Below, in pieces: positions 34,359-44,213 of a DNA stretch of 64,000 nucleotides; positions within the stretch are counted from its first letter, which is position 1, and each line of letters starts with the position of its first letter. The stretch spans positions 62,001 through 126,000 of the forward strand of contig CAYXTR010000009.1 in assembly GCA_964468185.1 (NCBI GenBank), given 5' to 3'. The notes below the pieces were generated by a model, which did not search any database, was not told where the DNA came from, and saw nothing but the letters and a program-made list of their open reading frames with translations. Source of the DNA: JANQFV01 sp964468185 (GTDB lineage: Bacteria > Planctomycetota > Phycisphaerae > UBA1845 > Fen-1342). Position numbers and translations under genes: made by a program.

Positions 34359-37300
34359 ATGGCGAATCTACGCGAGAACGGCACGGGCTTGTTGCAGAAC
34401 TGTAACAGTCGGCGCGGCTGCCGATATGGGCTTGGTCTGGTCAGCCTGCTGCTGCTCAGCGTTGTTCCCAGCGGCTGGGCGGAGACGACGACCGCACAAC
34501 AGGCGGAAATCATCGTGCGCGGCTGGCTGCGCAGCGACGCCACGCCACTCGATGCCGAGATGAGCAACGCCATTGCCGCCGTCGACACCTATGTGGACGA
34601 GTACGGCGATCCCATTTACTACGTCGTGAATCTCGATCCGGAGGGGTTCGTGATTGTACCGGCGGAGGACCGCGTTGAGCCGATCGTCGCGTTTTCGGAC
34701 AAGGGTGTTTACGACGCCTCGCCCGAACATCCGCTGGGTGCACTCGTCGGAGCCGACCTGCTGGATCGTGTTTCCCAAGTGCGGGAATTGCCGCCGCTGC
34801 TCATGGCCAACGGCGACGACGAAGTGACGCCCGAGTCGAAGTGGGAGCTGTTCGGCTTCCTGGGCGAGTCCGAAGAGCCGCTGTTGATGGGTACGTCCAG
34901 CATCTCCGACGTGTGGGTTGATAAGCTGATTCAGAGCCAGTGGAGTCAGAGCACGGTTGGCGGCCAGTACTGCTACAACTACTACACGCCGAATCATTAC
35001 GTGTGCGGATGCGTGGCGACGGCGTTCGCGCAGGTCATCCGCTACCATCAGCATCCGACGACCGGCATTGGCGTTCACTCCTTCAGCGTCACCGTGGACG
35101 GTGGGACGCAGACCCTCAGCACGCGCGGTGGTAATGGGAGTGGCGGAGCTTATAACTATGCCAATATGCCGTTGATCCCGGCGGACGGTTGCACGGCGGC
35201 GCAGCGGGAAGCGATCGGAGCGCTGTGCTACGACTGCGGTGTAACGGTACATATGAACTATGGGGCCAGCGGATCCGGCGCCCAGATCTACTACGTGAAG
35301 GTCGCGATGACCGATACGTTCGGCTACGCGAATGCGGTCTATGCATCGTCCTATCCGAACAACTTTGCCGAGCAGGACCTGAACAACATGGTGAATACCA
35401 ATCTGGATGCGGGCTATCCCGTCCAGCTTGGTATTTACGGCGATGGTGGCCACGCGGTTATCGCTGACGGGTACGGCTACAACAGCGGGACGCTGTATCA
35501 CCACATCAACATGGGCTGGGCCGGTTCTGCCGACGCATGGTACGACTTGCCGAACATCGGCACGGGCTACAACTTCGATACGGTCGCCGTCTGCGTCTAC
35601 AACACGTTCATCACGGGTAGCGGGGAGATCATCAGCGGGCGGGTAACGGATGAGAATGGCAACCCGCTCGCGGGCATCACGGTCACCGCGACGCGGAGTG
35701 GCGGCGGGTCATACCAGGACACCACCGACGCGAACGGCATCTATGCCCTCGCAAAGGTCCCGTCGGGGTCGGACTATACCGTGACCGCATCGCATACCAA
35801 CTTCACCTTCAATACCGTGAACGTGACGACCGGCACCTCAGCCGACTACGATTCGTCGTCTGGCAATCGCTGGGGCATCAACTTGACGGCGACCACTGCG
35901 TATGATGCGGCCGAGATGATCTCGCCGACGCCGGATAGTGAATTGACCTCGGCCAGTCCCACCTTCACCTGGACGGCCGGCAGCGATGTAACGCTTTACG
36001 AGCTCTATATCGGCTCGAACGCGGGTGGCTCCCAGTACTTCCACATCGGCGGTGGCACGACGGAGCTTTCCGCGGTGGCCCAGGGCTTGCCTACCGACGG
36101 TAGCACGGTCCACGTGCGCCTGTATTCGCAGATTGACGGCGAGTGGCGATACAACGATTACACGTACACGGCGTTCAACGCGACGAATGCCGAGGCGGCG
36201 CAAATCACGTCGCCCTCCACCAGTTCACCACTGCCCTCAACGTCTCCTACGTTTACCTGGGACAGCGGTTCCGGGGCCGATGAGTATCAGATTCTGATTG
36301 GCAGCAGTGCGGGTGCATCGGATTATTTCCTGAAAACGACGACCAGCACGTCCGTGCAGGCGACTGACCTGCCGAATGACGGCAGCACTCTGCATGTGCG
36401 CCTGCGAACGCGCTGTGGTGCGGATTGGCTGACGCCCGTAGATTACGTCTACACGGCGTATGCGCCGAGCGGTACGGCGGGTTCCATCGGCAACTACAGC
36501 GACGGCGACGCGCTGGCCTCGTCGGCACCGGTCTTCACGATTACCGGCGCGGTGAACGCGACGGAATACTACATCTACGCCGGCCCGTCGGTGGGCAGCG
36601 CTTCCTTCGACCACGGTGGCTCGACGGAGACCTCGATTCAGTTGCACGGCCTGCCCACGGACGGCCGTGATGTGTATGTGCGGCTATGGTCGCTCGTGTC
36701 CGGTGAATGGTTGTACCGCGATTACCAGTTCGTCGCGTTTGACATTTCAGCGGCCGTGGCTGCGGAGATTCAGTCGCCGGCCACCGGATCACCGCTGCCG
36801 TCCGCATCGCCAACGTTCACGTGGGACGCAGGCACCGGCGTGCACCGTTACGAGCTCAGGATCGGCAGTTCGGCCGGCGGGACGGACTACTACCAGATCA
36901 CGACCACCGCGACGTCGATCGCGACGCAGGGTTTGCCGCATGATGGCAGTACGGTACACGTCCGGCTGACGTCCTGGGTCGGCACCACGCCTCTGGCACC
37001 AGTTGACTACGTGTATACGGCGTACGCACCGGTGGGCACGCGCGGTTCGATCGGCAACTACAACGACGGTGACACGCTCGGGTCGGCCAATCCGATGTTT
37101 ACGATCACGGGCGCCGTCAATGCGACGCAGTTCTACGTGTACGCGGGCCCGTCAGTGGGTAGTGCCGCATTCGACCACCGCGGCACGACGACGACGTCGA
37201 TTCAGATGCAGGGGCTGCCGTCCGATGGTCGTGACGTGTATGTGCGCCTCTGGTCACTGGTTAGCGGTGAATGGTTGTATAATGACTACCAGTTCACCGC

Positions 37301-37874
37301 GTTCGACGTGGCAGCGGCAGCAGCGGCGGAGATTCAGACGCCGGCGGTTGGCGCGCTACCTTCGACGTCGCCAACGTTCACCTGGGACGCTGGTACGGGT
37401 GTTGACAGTTACGAGTTGCTGGTAGGAAGTTCGGCCGGCGCGGCCGATTACTACTACACCGATACGACCGCGACGTCAGCTACCGCCATCGGGCTGCCCG
37501 ACGATGGCAGTGATGTCCATGTGCGGCTGATTTCCTGGGTTGGTGACACGGCGCTGCCGCCGGAGGACTACGTCTACACGTCATGGGAGCCGACGGGCGA
37601 ACGGGCGACGATGCAGTCGCCGGCGCCGGACGCGGTCCTCAGTGCCTCGGAGACGTTCCAGTGGACCGCGGGCACGAATGTGGACCTGTACATGCTGTAC
37701 ATCGGCTCCGGGCCGCGGAAGGCGAATATCTTCTTTACCCGCGGTGGCACGCTCGCGACGTCCGTAACAGTCAACAACCTGCCCCAACATGGCGGGACGC
37801 TCTACGTGACGCTGTACTCGAATATCGGTGGCGTGTGGTTCTACGAGGAATACACGTACACTGCGGGTCCGTAG
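34359..37874 (+). CDS. Secreted C10-family (streptopain-type) cysteine protease with repeats
   Basis: A 1171-residue exported protein; the start at 34359 follows GAGGT by 7 nt and gives a signal peptide ending SVVPSGWAE. Residues about 43-160 resemble a SpeB-type propeptide (NLDPEGFVIVPAEDRVEPIV). The C10 catalytic domain runs from about 185 to 415, with nucleophile Cys218 in CGCVATAFAQ and His365 in GGHAVIADGYG. A carboxypeptidase-regulatory-like domain (SGRVTDENGNPLAGITVTAT) follows, then seven tandem units of about 90 residues in an alternating A/B pattern (FTWDAGTG...IGSSAGxxDY...DGSxVHVRL and FTITGAVNATxxYxYAGPSVGS). No dockerin or anchor is visible. It may degrade extracellular protein or process the neighbouring surface protein. 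Confidence 0.88.
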   Translation: MANLRENGTGLLQNCNSRRGCRYGLGLVSLLLLSVVPSGWAETTTAQQAEIIVRGWLRSDATPLDAEMSNAIAAVDTYVDEYGDPIYYVVNLDPEGFVIVPAEDRVEPIVAFSDKGVYDASPEHPLGALVGADLLDRVSQVRELPPLLMANGDDEVTPESKWELFGFLGESEEPLLMGTSSISDVWVDKLIQSQWSQSTVGGQYCYNYYTPNHYVCGCVATAFAQVIRYHQHPTTGIGVHSFSVTVDGGTQTLSTRGGNGSGGAYNYANMPLIPADGCTAAQREAIGALCYDCGVTVHMNYGASGSGAQIYYVKVAMTDTFGYANAVYASSYPNNFAEQDLNNMVNTNLDAGYPVQLGIYGDGGHAVIADGYGYNSGTLYHHINMGWAGSADAWYDLPNIGTGYNFDTVAVCVYNTFITGSGEIISGRVTDENGNPLAGITVTATRSGGGSYQDTTDANGIYALAKVPSGSDYTVTASHTNFTFNTVNVTTGTSADYDSSSGNRWGINLTATTAYDAAEMISPTPDSELTSASPTFTWTAGSDVTLYELYIGSNAGGSQYFHIGGGTTELSAVAQGLPTDGSTVHVRLYSQIDGEWRYNDYTYTAFNATNAEAAQITSPSTSSPLPSTSPTFTWDSGSGADEYQILIGSSAGASDYFLKTTTSTSVQATDLPNDGSTLHVRLRTRCGADWLTPVDYVYTAYAPSGTAGSIGNYSDGDALASSAPVFTITGAVNATEYYIYAGPSVGSASFDHGGSTETSIQLHGLPTDGRDVYVRLWSLVSGEWLYRDYQFVAFDISAAVAAEIQSPATGSPLPSASPTFTWDAGTGVHRYELRIGSSAGGTDYYQITTTATSIATQGLPHDGSTVHVRLTSWVGTTPLAPVDYVYTAYAPVGTRGSIGNYNDGDTLGSANPMFTITGAVNATQFYVYAGPSVGSAAFDHRGTTTTSIQMQGLPSDGRDVYVRLWSLVSGEWLYNDYQFTAFDVAAAAAAEIQTPAVGALPSTSPTFTWDAGTGVDSYELLVGSSAGAADYYYTDTTATSATAIGLPDDGSDVHVRLISWVGDTALPPEDYVYTSWEPTGERATMQSPAPDAVLSASETFQWTAGTNVDLYMLYIGSGPRKANIFFTRGGTLATSVTVNNLPQHGGTLYVTLYSNIGGVWFYEEYTYTAGP

Positions 37875-37904
37875 TTGCGACTTCGAACGTACGATTGTTG
37901 CTCC

Positions 37905-37934
37905 GTGGCGCCAGGCGGCCGCGCCTGGCGCCAC
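37905..37934. terminator. Perfect 13-bp hairpin between convergent genes
   Basis: GTGGCGCCAGGCG and CGCCTGGCGCCAC form a 13-bp stem around the tetraloop GCCG. It lies 31 nt after the C10 stop and 20 nt before the stop of the opposing GDSL gene. There is no T-tract, but position and stem strength suggest a bidirectional terminator. Confidence 0.65.
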
Positions 37935-37953
37935 CCATTGAATCTCCGCGGAA

Positions 37954-38583
37954 TCACGCGAGGATCTTGCGCACTTCTTCAGCGACGGCCTGGCCGAGCT
38001 TGCGATGCGCGGGCGGGTCGAGGTGTACGCCGTCCACCGGGCTCGCAGAGACAAGCTCGCCGGCATCCATGAAGTGGCAATGATATGTGTCGGCGATGGC
38101 GCGATATTGCCGGCCGAACTCGCGCGAACTTGCCAGTGCGCGACTCCATTCAGGGCTTTCGCCCGCTACTGCGACCGTTGGTGGCGGGGCCAGCACGAGA
38201 ATCGTCGGCGGGCGCATGCGCGGTCCTGCACCGCTACGCAAGATGATCTCGATGAGCACGCCAATACCCGCAGCGGCATCCGTCGCGGTGAAACCGAAAT
38301 GCGGCTTCAGGTCGTTGGTGCCGAGCATGAGAATGCACAAGTCGACCGGGGCGTGCGACCGCAGGCACGGCTCGAGGTAGGTGCGCCCGTTACGATCTAC
38401 GAGCCCCAGCGGGTCGTCGAGCGTCGTCGTGCGGCCGTTCAGGCCCTCTTCAATGACGTGGTACGCATTTCCCAGTTCAAACCGCAGCACGCCCGGCCAC
38501 CGTTCATTCATGGCCAGGCGCTCGCCGCTGACCGGATGATAACCCCAGGTATTGGAATCACCGTAGCAAAGCACGGTGTGCAT
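37954..38583 (-). CDS. SGNH/GDSL-family hydrolase
   Basis: A 209-residue esterase/acyl-hydrolase of the SGNH superfamily, arylesterase-like. Block I is CYGDSNTWGY with nucleophile Ser near residue 10, block II glycine is in GLNGRTTT, block III is MLGTNDLK, and block V is SPVDGVHLDPPAH with the catalytic Asp and His. No signal peptide is visible, so the enzyme is probably cytoplasmic. Substrate unknown; short-chain esters or acyl groups are typical. It is downstream of the decarboxylase on the same strand with about 120 nt between. Confidence 0.88.
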   Translation of the reverse strand: MHTVLCYGDSNTWGYHPVSGERLAMNERWPGVLRFELGNAYHVIEEGLNGRTTTLDDPLGLVDRNGRTYLEPCLRSHAPVDLCILMLGTNDLKPHFGFTATDAAAGIGVLIEIILRSGAGPRMRPPTILVLAPPPTVAVAGESPEWSRALASSREFGRQYRAIADTYHCHFMDAGELVSASPVDGVHLDPPAHRKLGQAVAEEVRKILA

Positions 38584-38663
38584 AGGTCTTTACCTCTCAG
38601 AGATTCGACTGCCGCCTGCCGCGGAAACGTGTAACGTCAGGCGTGACGATCTGCGGGTGTCGA

Positions 38664-38690
38664 GCCAAGGCTGTGCTACGCCACCTTGGC
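38664..38690. other. Hairpin between decarboxylase and GDSL genes
   Basis: GCCAAGG/CCTTGGC, a 7-bp stem around a 13-nt loop, sits 13 nt past the decarboxylase stop codon. No T-tract is present; a terminator or mRNA-stabilising stem is possible. Confidence 0.35.
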
Positions 38691-38702
38691 GCGGCGCCTG
38701 TC

Positions 38703-40184
38703 CTAGCCCGACGCCAGAAGCCGTTCATGCGTTTCATGTATCAACTGCTGCGCCTGCTTCACATGTTGTCGCGTCGTGCGCAGATTGCCGATGCTTACCC
38801 GCGCTACGTAGCGACCGCGCAGGCGCGTGTGCGAGATAAAGACCGGCCCGATGCGATTCACGTCGGTAATCAGTCGCTCATTGAAAGCATCCTGCTCCTC
38901 GGGCGATCCGTCGGGGGTAGCACGGAAGCAAACCGTGCTGAACGGCACTGGCGCTACCAGTTCGAAACCGGGCTGCTCGCGAACCCACGCCGCGAACTCC
39001 TGCGCAAGTCCGCAGTGAAAGCGAATGCGCTCCTGCAAGCCCGATACGCCAAACCCCCGAATCACCATCCAGAACTTGAGCGCCCGAAATCGCCGGCCGA
39101 GTTGTACGCCGTAGTCCATGAGGTTGGTCACATTCGTTTCGGTCGTGGTCAGATAATCCGGCACGATCGAGAATGCCCGCCGGAGCAGGTCCGGATCACG
39201 CACGAAGAGCGCCGAGCAATCCACTGGTACGAACAACCACTTGTGTGGATTCGTGACGATTGAGTCGGCCTCGGCCAGTCCGGCCATATGCTCGCGGAAC
39301 TCCGGGCAAATCCCCGCAACCAGGGCGTACGCACCGTCCACGTGCAGCCACATGTCCTCGCGCTTCGCGATGCGGGCCAGGTCGGCAATCGGGTCCACGG
39401 ACGTGGTTGACGTCGTGCCCAACGTGCCGACCACCGCGATCGGACGCCGGCCCGCAGCTTTGTCGGCCGCAATAGCCTTCTCCAGCGCGTCGAGGTCCAG
39501 GCGAAAGGCGTCGTCCGTCTGAATGCGACGCAGGTTATCGAGCCCGATCCCCAATGTGATCGCCGCCTTATCGATCGATGAGTGCGCTTGGTCACTGCAA
39601 TAGACCGTCAACGGCGGCAGGTCGTCACGGCCGGCCATACCCCGGCGACGGATGTCGAGGTCCGCCGCACGTTCGCGCGCCGCCGCCAGGGAAATCAGTG
39701 AACTGACCGACGCCGTATCATTAATGTGCCCGCGAAACACCGGCGGCAGGTCCAGCATCTGCCTCAGCCAGTCACAGACATGCTCTTCCAATTCGGTTGG
39801 TGCCGGCCCGGTGCGCCAAAGCATCGCGTTGACGTTCAACGCCGCCGCCAGCGCCTCCCCCAGAATGCCGGGGCCGGAACCCGTTACGGCGAAATACGCC
39901 ATGAAGCCGGGGTGGTTCCAGTGGGTCGTGTTGGGCTCAATCAGTCGGCGATAGTCGTCGAGAATGCGGTCGAGACACTCAGGATCGACGGGCGGCGCGT
40001 CGGGCAACAGTGCCCGGACGTCGCCTGGCGTAATCTTCGGCACGACCGGGTAGTTGCCCACATGCTCAAGATAGTCGGCGACCATGTCGGCTACGCGGTG
40101 CATTGCGGCCCGGAACTGGTCGGAGGGTATATCGCCGGGGTGCTGCGACGCCGCTTTCGGCGTGGGCTGATTGACTGGGGTCAT
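38703..40184 (-). CDS. Group II pyridoxal-dependent amino-acid decarboxylase
   Basis: A 493-residue PLP enzyme of the aromatic-L-amino-acid/glutamate decarboxylase family (DDC-like). Landmarks are NHPGFMAYFAVTGSGPGI near residue 95, the RGHINDTASVSSLISLAAAR cofactor segment, DQAHSSIDKAAITLG, the PLP-ring aspartate in LHVDGAYAL, and the Schiff-base lysine in TNPHKWLFVPVD. C-terminal LRGRYVARVSIGNLRTT matches the family. Length and motifs are those of aromatic-amino-acid decarboxylases; the exact substrate (Phe, Tyr, Trp or other) is not determined. It is divergent from the coiled-coil gene over a 223-nt gap. Confidence 0.9.
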   Translation of the reverse strand: MTPVNQPTPKAASQHPGDIPSDQFRAAMHRVADMVADYLEHVGNYPVVPKITPGDVRALLPDAPPVDPECLDRILDDYRRLIEPNTTHWNHPGFMAYFAVTGSGPGILGEALAAALNVNAMLWRTGPAPTELEEHVCDWLRQMLDLPPVFRGHINDTASVSSLISLAAARERAADLDIRRRGMAGRDDLPPLTVYCSDQAHSSIDKAAITLGIGLDNLRRIQTDDAFRLDLDALEKAIAADKAAGRRPIAVVGTLGTTSTTSVDPIADLARIAKREDMWLHVDGAYALVAGICPEFREHMAGLAEADSIVTNPHKWLFVPVDCSALFVRDPDLLRRAFSIVPDYLTTTETNVTNLMDYGVQLGRRFRALKFWMVIRGFGVSGLQERIRFHCGLAQEFAAWVREQPGFELVAPVPFSTVCFRATPDGSPEEQDAFNERLITDVNRIGPVFISHTRLRGRYVARVSIGNLRTTRQHVKQAQQLIHETHERLLASG

Positions 40185-40407
40185 GGGTGTCCTGGGGGTC
40201 AGGGCTTATTCGTCAGCGATTTCTCGGTCCACGCATCGCGTCGTGGGGCGGCGTGTAATTATTCCGGCGTGGGGCGTTCGCGTCCACTCGCTTTGGCGGG
40301 TGTGGGCGGGCTCGTTTTCTATCGGACGTTGTTGCGTAGGCGTGGTCCGGCAGTGTGGTTTGCGCAAAACGGTGCCGATAAGGACGATAGGCCCGTTGGT
40401 AGGATAG

Positions 40408-42822
40408 ATGAGCGCGAAGTCCGACAAAGACGCCAAGTCCGGGCCGCCGCCTGATGCCGACAGCGATCTGCAGAAGGAGATCGGCGGCAAGCTTTCGGCC
40501 TTCTCGGGGCGTGTGGGGGAGTTCTGCGCCGAATTGGGTCAGGTGCAGGAGGTTCTGCGGGCGGAGACGGAAGCGATCACGAAGCAACAGGCCGAGATCT
40601 CCGCGGAGGCCGCTCGTCTCGAAGAGCGTCGGGATGAGTTGAAGAAGCGGTCTGAGAAACTCGAGCAGGTCGATGCGGAACTGCGGGCCCGGCAGGAGCG
40701 GCTGGCCGCCCAGTCGAAGGAGATCGAGCAGCAACGGGCCGAGATCTCGGAGGCTGAGCGCGATCTCAAGCAGCGGAGCCAGGAGCTCTCAGAGCGCTCC
40801 CGCCAGTTCGAGGAGCGGGCCGCCGCCCTCGATGCATATGTACGCGAAATCGAGCAGCGGGAGGAAGCGACCGAGCAGCGCCGACTGAGTCTCGAAAGCG
40901 AGGAGGAGCGCCTCCGCGCACGCGAGGAGAGCATCACAACGCGCGCGCGGGCCGTTGAAGAGCGGCGGGCCGCCCTGACCCAGGATGAGGAGGACATTCA
41001 TCGGCGGGAGAGCCAGTTAGCCGCTCGGGCCCAGGAGCTGGAGCAGCGTCGCGGCGCCTTCTCCGAGGAAGAGGAGCAGCTCATCCACCGCGAGCGCACA
41101 CTGTCGGCACGGTCACAGGAGATCGAGCAACGCCGCGGGCAACTGGCGCTGGCCGATCAGGAATTGCAGCAGAAAGAGACCGAGCTCGCCAGTCTGCGCG
41201 AGCAGCGCGAAGCCGAGTTGACGCGCCAGGCCGACCAGATGCGGCAGCGTGAGGCGGAGTTGAGCAGTCACGCCCGCGAGCTCGAGCAGAAGATCGCGGC
41301 GCTGAAGGACAAGAAGTCGCGTCTGGAGCGACGTGAGGCGGAGTTGGCCGAGCGGAGTACGGCTCTCGATCAACAGCGGGCCGAAGTGGAGCACGGCGAG
41401 CAAGAGTTGCAGAAACAGCTCGCCGGCCGCCGCGACCGCGTGCGTCAGATCGAGCAGCAGCTTGCGGGTCTCGAAGATCGCGAGGCGGAGTTGCAGGAGC
41501 GGGAACGCTCACTGGCCAGTCGGGCTGACCAGGTTGCGGCAAAAGAGCAGCGCATCTCCGAGCAGGAGAATGACCTCCAAAGCAAGCTCGAGTTGTCGCA
41601 AAAACGCGCCGCGGCCGCCGAGGAGGAACTGTCCGCGCAACAGGCCCGTGAAGCCGAGATCCGCGAGGCGGAGCAGGCGCTCAATGAGCGTGCCAAAGCG
41701 CTGGAAGCGCGCCGAGCGGAGCTGGAGCAGGATGAGGCCACCGTGCAACAGCGCCTCAGTGAGCGCGAGGAACTGATGCAGGCCTCGCAGGAGCGACTGC
41801 AGAAACTGACGGGCCACGAGCAGGAAATACAGTCGCGTGAAGCCGAACTGGAGGAGCGCGCCCGTAATATCGAGCAGCGGAACACGTCACTCGAGGAGCG
41901 CGAGGCGCAGCTCGCAGACCGTGAGGAGTCGCTGGGCGAGAAGGACCAGTCGCTTGAGAGCCGCGCGGCCGCAGTCGCAGAGCAGTTCGCCGCGCTCGAG
42001 GAACGGGAACGTAGCCTGGCGGAGTTGCGGAAGCAGCTGGAGGGCGAGCATGCCGCCTTAAGTGAGCTGGAGGCCGAACTGCTGGATCGACGCAGCATGG
42101 TCGATGAACAGCGGCAAACCGCCGCCCGTGGACCAGCGACGGCTGAGACGTCGGTCGAAGAGCCACTCGCGCCGGTTGATGAATCCGCGGACGATGAGCC
42201 AGCCGCCATCGACACCGTCGGCGCCGTGGAGGATGAAGAGACTCATGCGGTGGAGCCGGTGGACGAAGATCCCGAGCCGGTGCCCACGGCGGACGTCCAG
42301 GTCGAGGAGCCGGTAATCGACGACACCGCAACGGACGCCGGTCCGGAGCCGACAGACCTGGCGGATCAGCCTGCGATCATTGATGAGGCCATGCCTGACG
42401 AGCTGCCAGCCGAGAAGGAATCAACCCAGGCTATTGACGATGAAGCCGTGCCGGCGGTCGAGCCCGAACTCGCGTCTGATCCGGAGCCAACCCCTGAACC
42501 GAAACCGGACCCCGGACCAGAACCCGGGCCTGAGCCCGACCCACAGGACGAGGCACCGGAGACCGCCGTGGCGGAGGAACCGGACACTGAGGACGCCCCG
42601 GCGGCGACATCTGCGGACGAAGATGATGACGGGCGCATCGACGAAGCATCACTCACGCCCGAGCAGCGGCAGAAGCTGCGGGTCCTGCGTCGCATCGGCG
42701 GTGGGCGCACCTCCGACCGCGAACTCCTCGCCCGCATCGAAGGTGAAGGTGGCGGCGACGCTGCGGCCGGCGGCGGCGGGGACAACAAGAAGAAGAAAAA
42801 GAGCCGCTGGTGGGGACGGTAG
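40408..42822 (+). CDS. Very long Glu/Gln/Arg-rich coiled-coil protein
   Basis: An 804-residue protein with no signal peptide or membrane segment. Residues about 20-565 are nearly continuous coiled coil made of short variants of an eleven- to fourteen-residue motif, such as LEERRDEL, QRRGAFSEEEEQL and REAELxxRAxxLEQR. Residues about 570-740 are acidic and Pro/Glu-rich (ESADDEPAAID, PEPTPEPKPDPGPEP). The C terminus has a short basic/Gly-rich tail ending KKKKKSRWWGR. Such proteins are probably scaffolds or cytoskeleton-like rods; no enzymatic domain is seen. A GGTAGGATAG site precedes the ATG. It converges with aroA, with a weak 6-bp hairpin at 42836-42850. Confidence 0.8.
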   Translation: MSAKSDKDAKSGPPPDADSDLQKEIGGKLSAFSGRVGEFCAELGQVQEVLRAETEAITKQQAEISAEAARLEERRDELKKRSEKLEQVDAELRARQERLAAQSKEIEQQRAEISEAERDLKQRSQELSERSRQFEERAAALDAYVREIEQREEATEQRRLSLESEEERLRAREESITTRARAVEERRAALTQDEEDIHRRESQLAARAQELEQRRGAFSEEEEQLIHRERTLSARSQEIEQRRGQLALADQELQQKETELASLREQREAELTRQADQMRQREAELSSHARELEQKIAALKDKKSRLERREAELAERSTALDQQRAEVEHGEQELQKQLAGRRDRVRQIEQQLAGLEDREAELQERERSLASRADQVAAKEQRISEQENDLQSKLELSQKRAAAAEEELSAQQAREAEIREAEQALNERAKALEARRAELEQDEATVQQRLSEREELMQASQERLQKLTGHEQEIQSREAELEERARNIEQRNTSLEEREAQLADREESLGEKDQSLESRAAAVAEQFAALEERERSLAELRKQLEGEHAALSELEAELLDRRSMVDEQRQTAARGPATAETSVEEPLAPVDESADDEPAAIDTVGAVEDEETHAVEPVDEDPEPVPTADVQVEEPVIDDTATDAGPEPTDLADQPAIIDEAMPDELPAEKESTQAIDDEAVPAVEPELASDPEPTPEPKPDPGPEPGPEPDPQDEAPETAVAEEPDTEDAPAATSADEDDDGRIDEASLTPEQRQKLRVLRRIGGGRTSDRELLARIEGEGGGDAAAGGGGDNKKKKKSRWWGR

Positions 42823-42896
42823 GCGGCAGGCCGTAACTCACTACGTGAGTCCGACTCCTGCTTCAGGCGCTCTTGCCAGCATAGCAGCCGCCAGCA

Positions 42897-44204
42897 TTAC
42901 GTGGACATCAACGAAGAGAGCACTTCGAAGAAGTTCGGGAAACTCTTGCTGACGCAGCCGGCGTTGCGGATGAGCATGCCGTCAACGCACAGCCCGACCA
43001 GGGCGAAGCTCATCGCCATGCGGTGATCGTCATAGGTTTCGATCTCGGCAGGCCTGACCTGAGCTGGCGGGTGGATTTCCAACCCGTCTTCCCAGGCGTC
43101 GACCCGCGCACCCAGTTTCGTCAACTCACTCGTCAGCGCCGTAATGCGATCGGTTTCCTTGATCCGCAGGTTCGCGACGTTGGTGATGCGTGTCGGGCCG
43201 TCGGCGAATAGCGCCAGCACGGCGAGGGTCTGGACCGTGTCGGGCATCCGGTTGAGATCGACTTCAATGCCCCGCAGCGGCGGATTATCCGGTGCCCGTA
43301 CGGACAATCCCTCGTCGGTATCCTCAACCACACAACCCATCCGATGGAGCACATCTACAAACCGCGCGTCGCCTTGCAGACTCTGACGCGAAAGGCCGGG
43401 GACCGTGACGTACCCTCCGGTGAGTGCCGCGGCCGCCCAAAGATACGTCGCGCCGCTGGCGTCGGGCTCCACTTCGATCTCGCGCCCCCGGTAGCGCTGG
43501 AACGCCGGCACCACGAAACGACTCTCCTCACCGGCGACGGCTTCCACCCCCAATTCGCGCATCGCCGCAAGCGTCAAGTCGACATAGGGTCGGCTGGGCA
43601 GGGGCCCGTCCACGCGAAGCGTGACGTCCCGCTTACCATACGGTGCGACCATGAGGATTGCACTGATGAATTGACTGGACGGCGGCGTTCGGAAAACCAC
43701 GTCGCCGCCGATGAGACCACGCCCAAGGATCGTCAACGGCGGATATCCCTCGAGGTCTTCGTACCCAATCTGCGCACCCAGCTCGGTCAGGGCGCCAACC
43801 AGTGGTCCGATCGGACGCTGCCGCATGCGCGCCGAGCCATCAATGCGATAACGGCCGAGGCCCGTAGAGCACAACGCCGTGAGAAACCGCATGGCCGTGC
43901 CGGCGTGACCAACGTCAAGATCCGCCTCATCAACACGGATGTTCCCGGCACACCCGCGAATCGTGACAGTTTCGCGCGCCTCGTCGGCCGCGACATCTAT
44001 GCCGAGGGTCTTCAGGCCGTCCAGCATCGCCCGCACATCGTCCGAGCAGGACACCCCCCGAAGGGTAGTCATTCCGTCCGCGAGTGCCGCGCATGTCAAG
44101 TAGCGATTGGTAAGACTCTTGGACCCCGGCGTTCGCGCAACGCCCCCCAGCGGGCCGCCCGGGCTCATGCAGACGTGGGATCCCGCCCAGGCAATAGTCA
44201 TCAA
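42897..44204 (-). CDS. aroA: 3-phosphoshikimate 1-carboxyvinyltransferase (EPSP synthase)
   Basis: A 435-residue EPSP synthase joining PEP to shikimate-3-phosphate in aromatic amino-acid synthesis. The N-terminal motif is RTPGSKSLTNRYL (PEP/S3P lysine), then GHAGTAMRFLTA around the PEP pocket, RMRQRPIGPLVGAL, GDVVFRTPPSSQFISAILM, and the C-terminal LNRMPDTVQTLAVLALFA, LRIKETDRI and YDDHRMAMSFAL. In E. coli the segment is NAGTAMRP; here His and Phe replace the first and last residue, which is common in divergent bacterial forms. It lies 9 nt after the XRE/S24-like gene and probably shares its message. Start may be either of two adjacent ATGs. Confidence 0.95.
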   Translation of the reverse strand: MMTIAWAGSHVCMSPGGPLGGVARTPGSKSLTNRYLTCAALADGMTTLRGVSCSDDVRAMLDGLKTLGIDVAADEARETVTIRGCAGNIRVDEADLDVGHAGTAMRFLTALCSTGLGRYRIDGSARMRQRPIGPLVGALTELGAQIGYEDLEGYPPLTILGRGLIGGDVVFRTPPSSQFISAILMVAPYGKRDVTLRVDGPLPSRPYVDLTLAAMRELGVEAVAGEESRFVVPAFQRYRGREIEVEPDASGATYLWAAAALTGGYVTVPGLSRQSLQGDARFVDVLHRMGCVVEDTDEGLSVRAPDNPPLRGIEVDLNRMPDTVQTLAVLALFADGPTRITNVANLRIKETDRITALTSELTKLGARVDAWEDGLEIHPPAQVRPAEIETYDDHRMAMSFALVGLCVDGMLIRNAGCVSKSFPNFFEVLSSLMST

Positions 44205-44213
44205 CTCCCCCCT

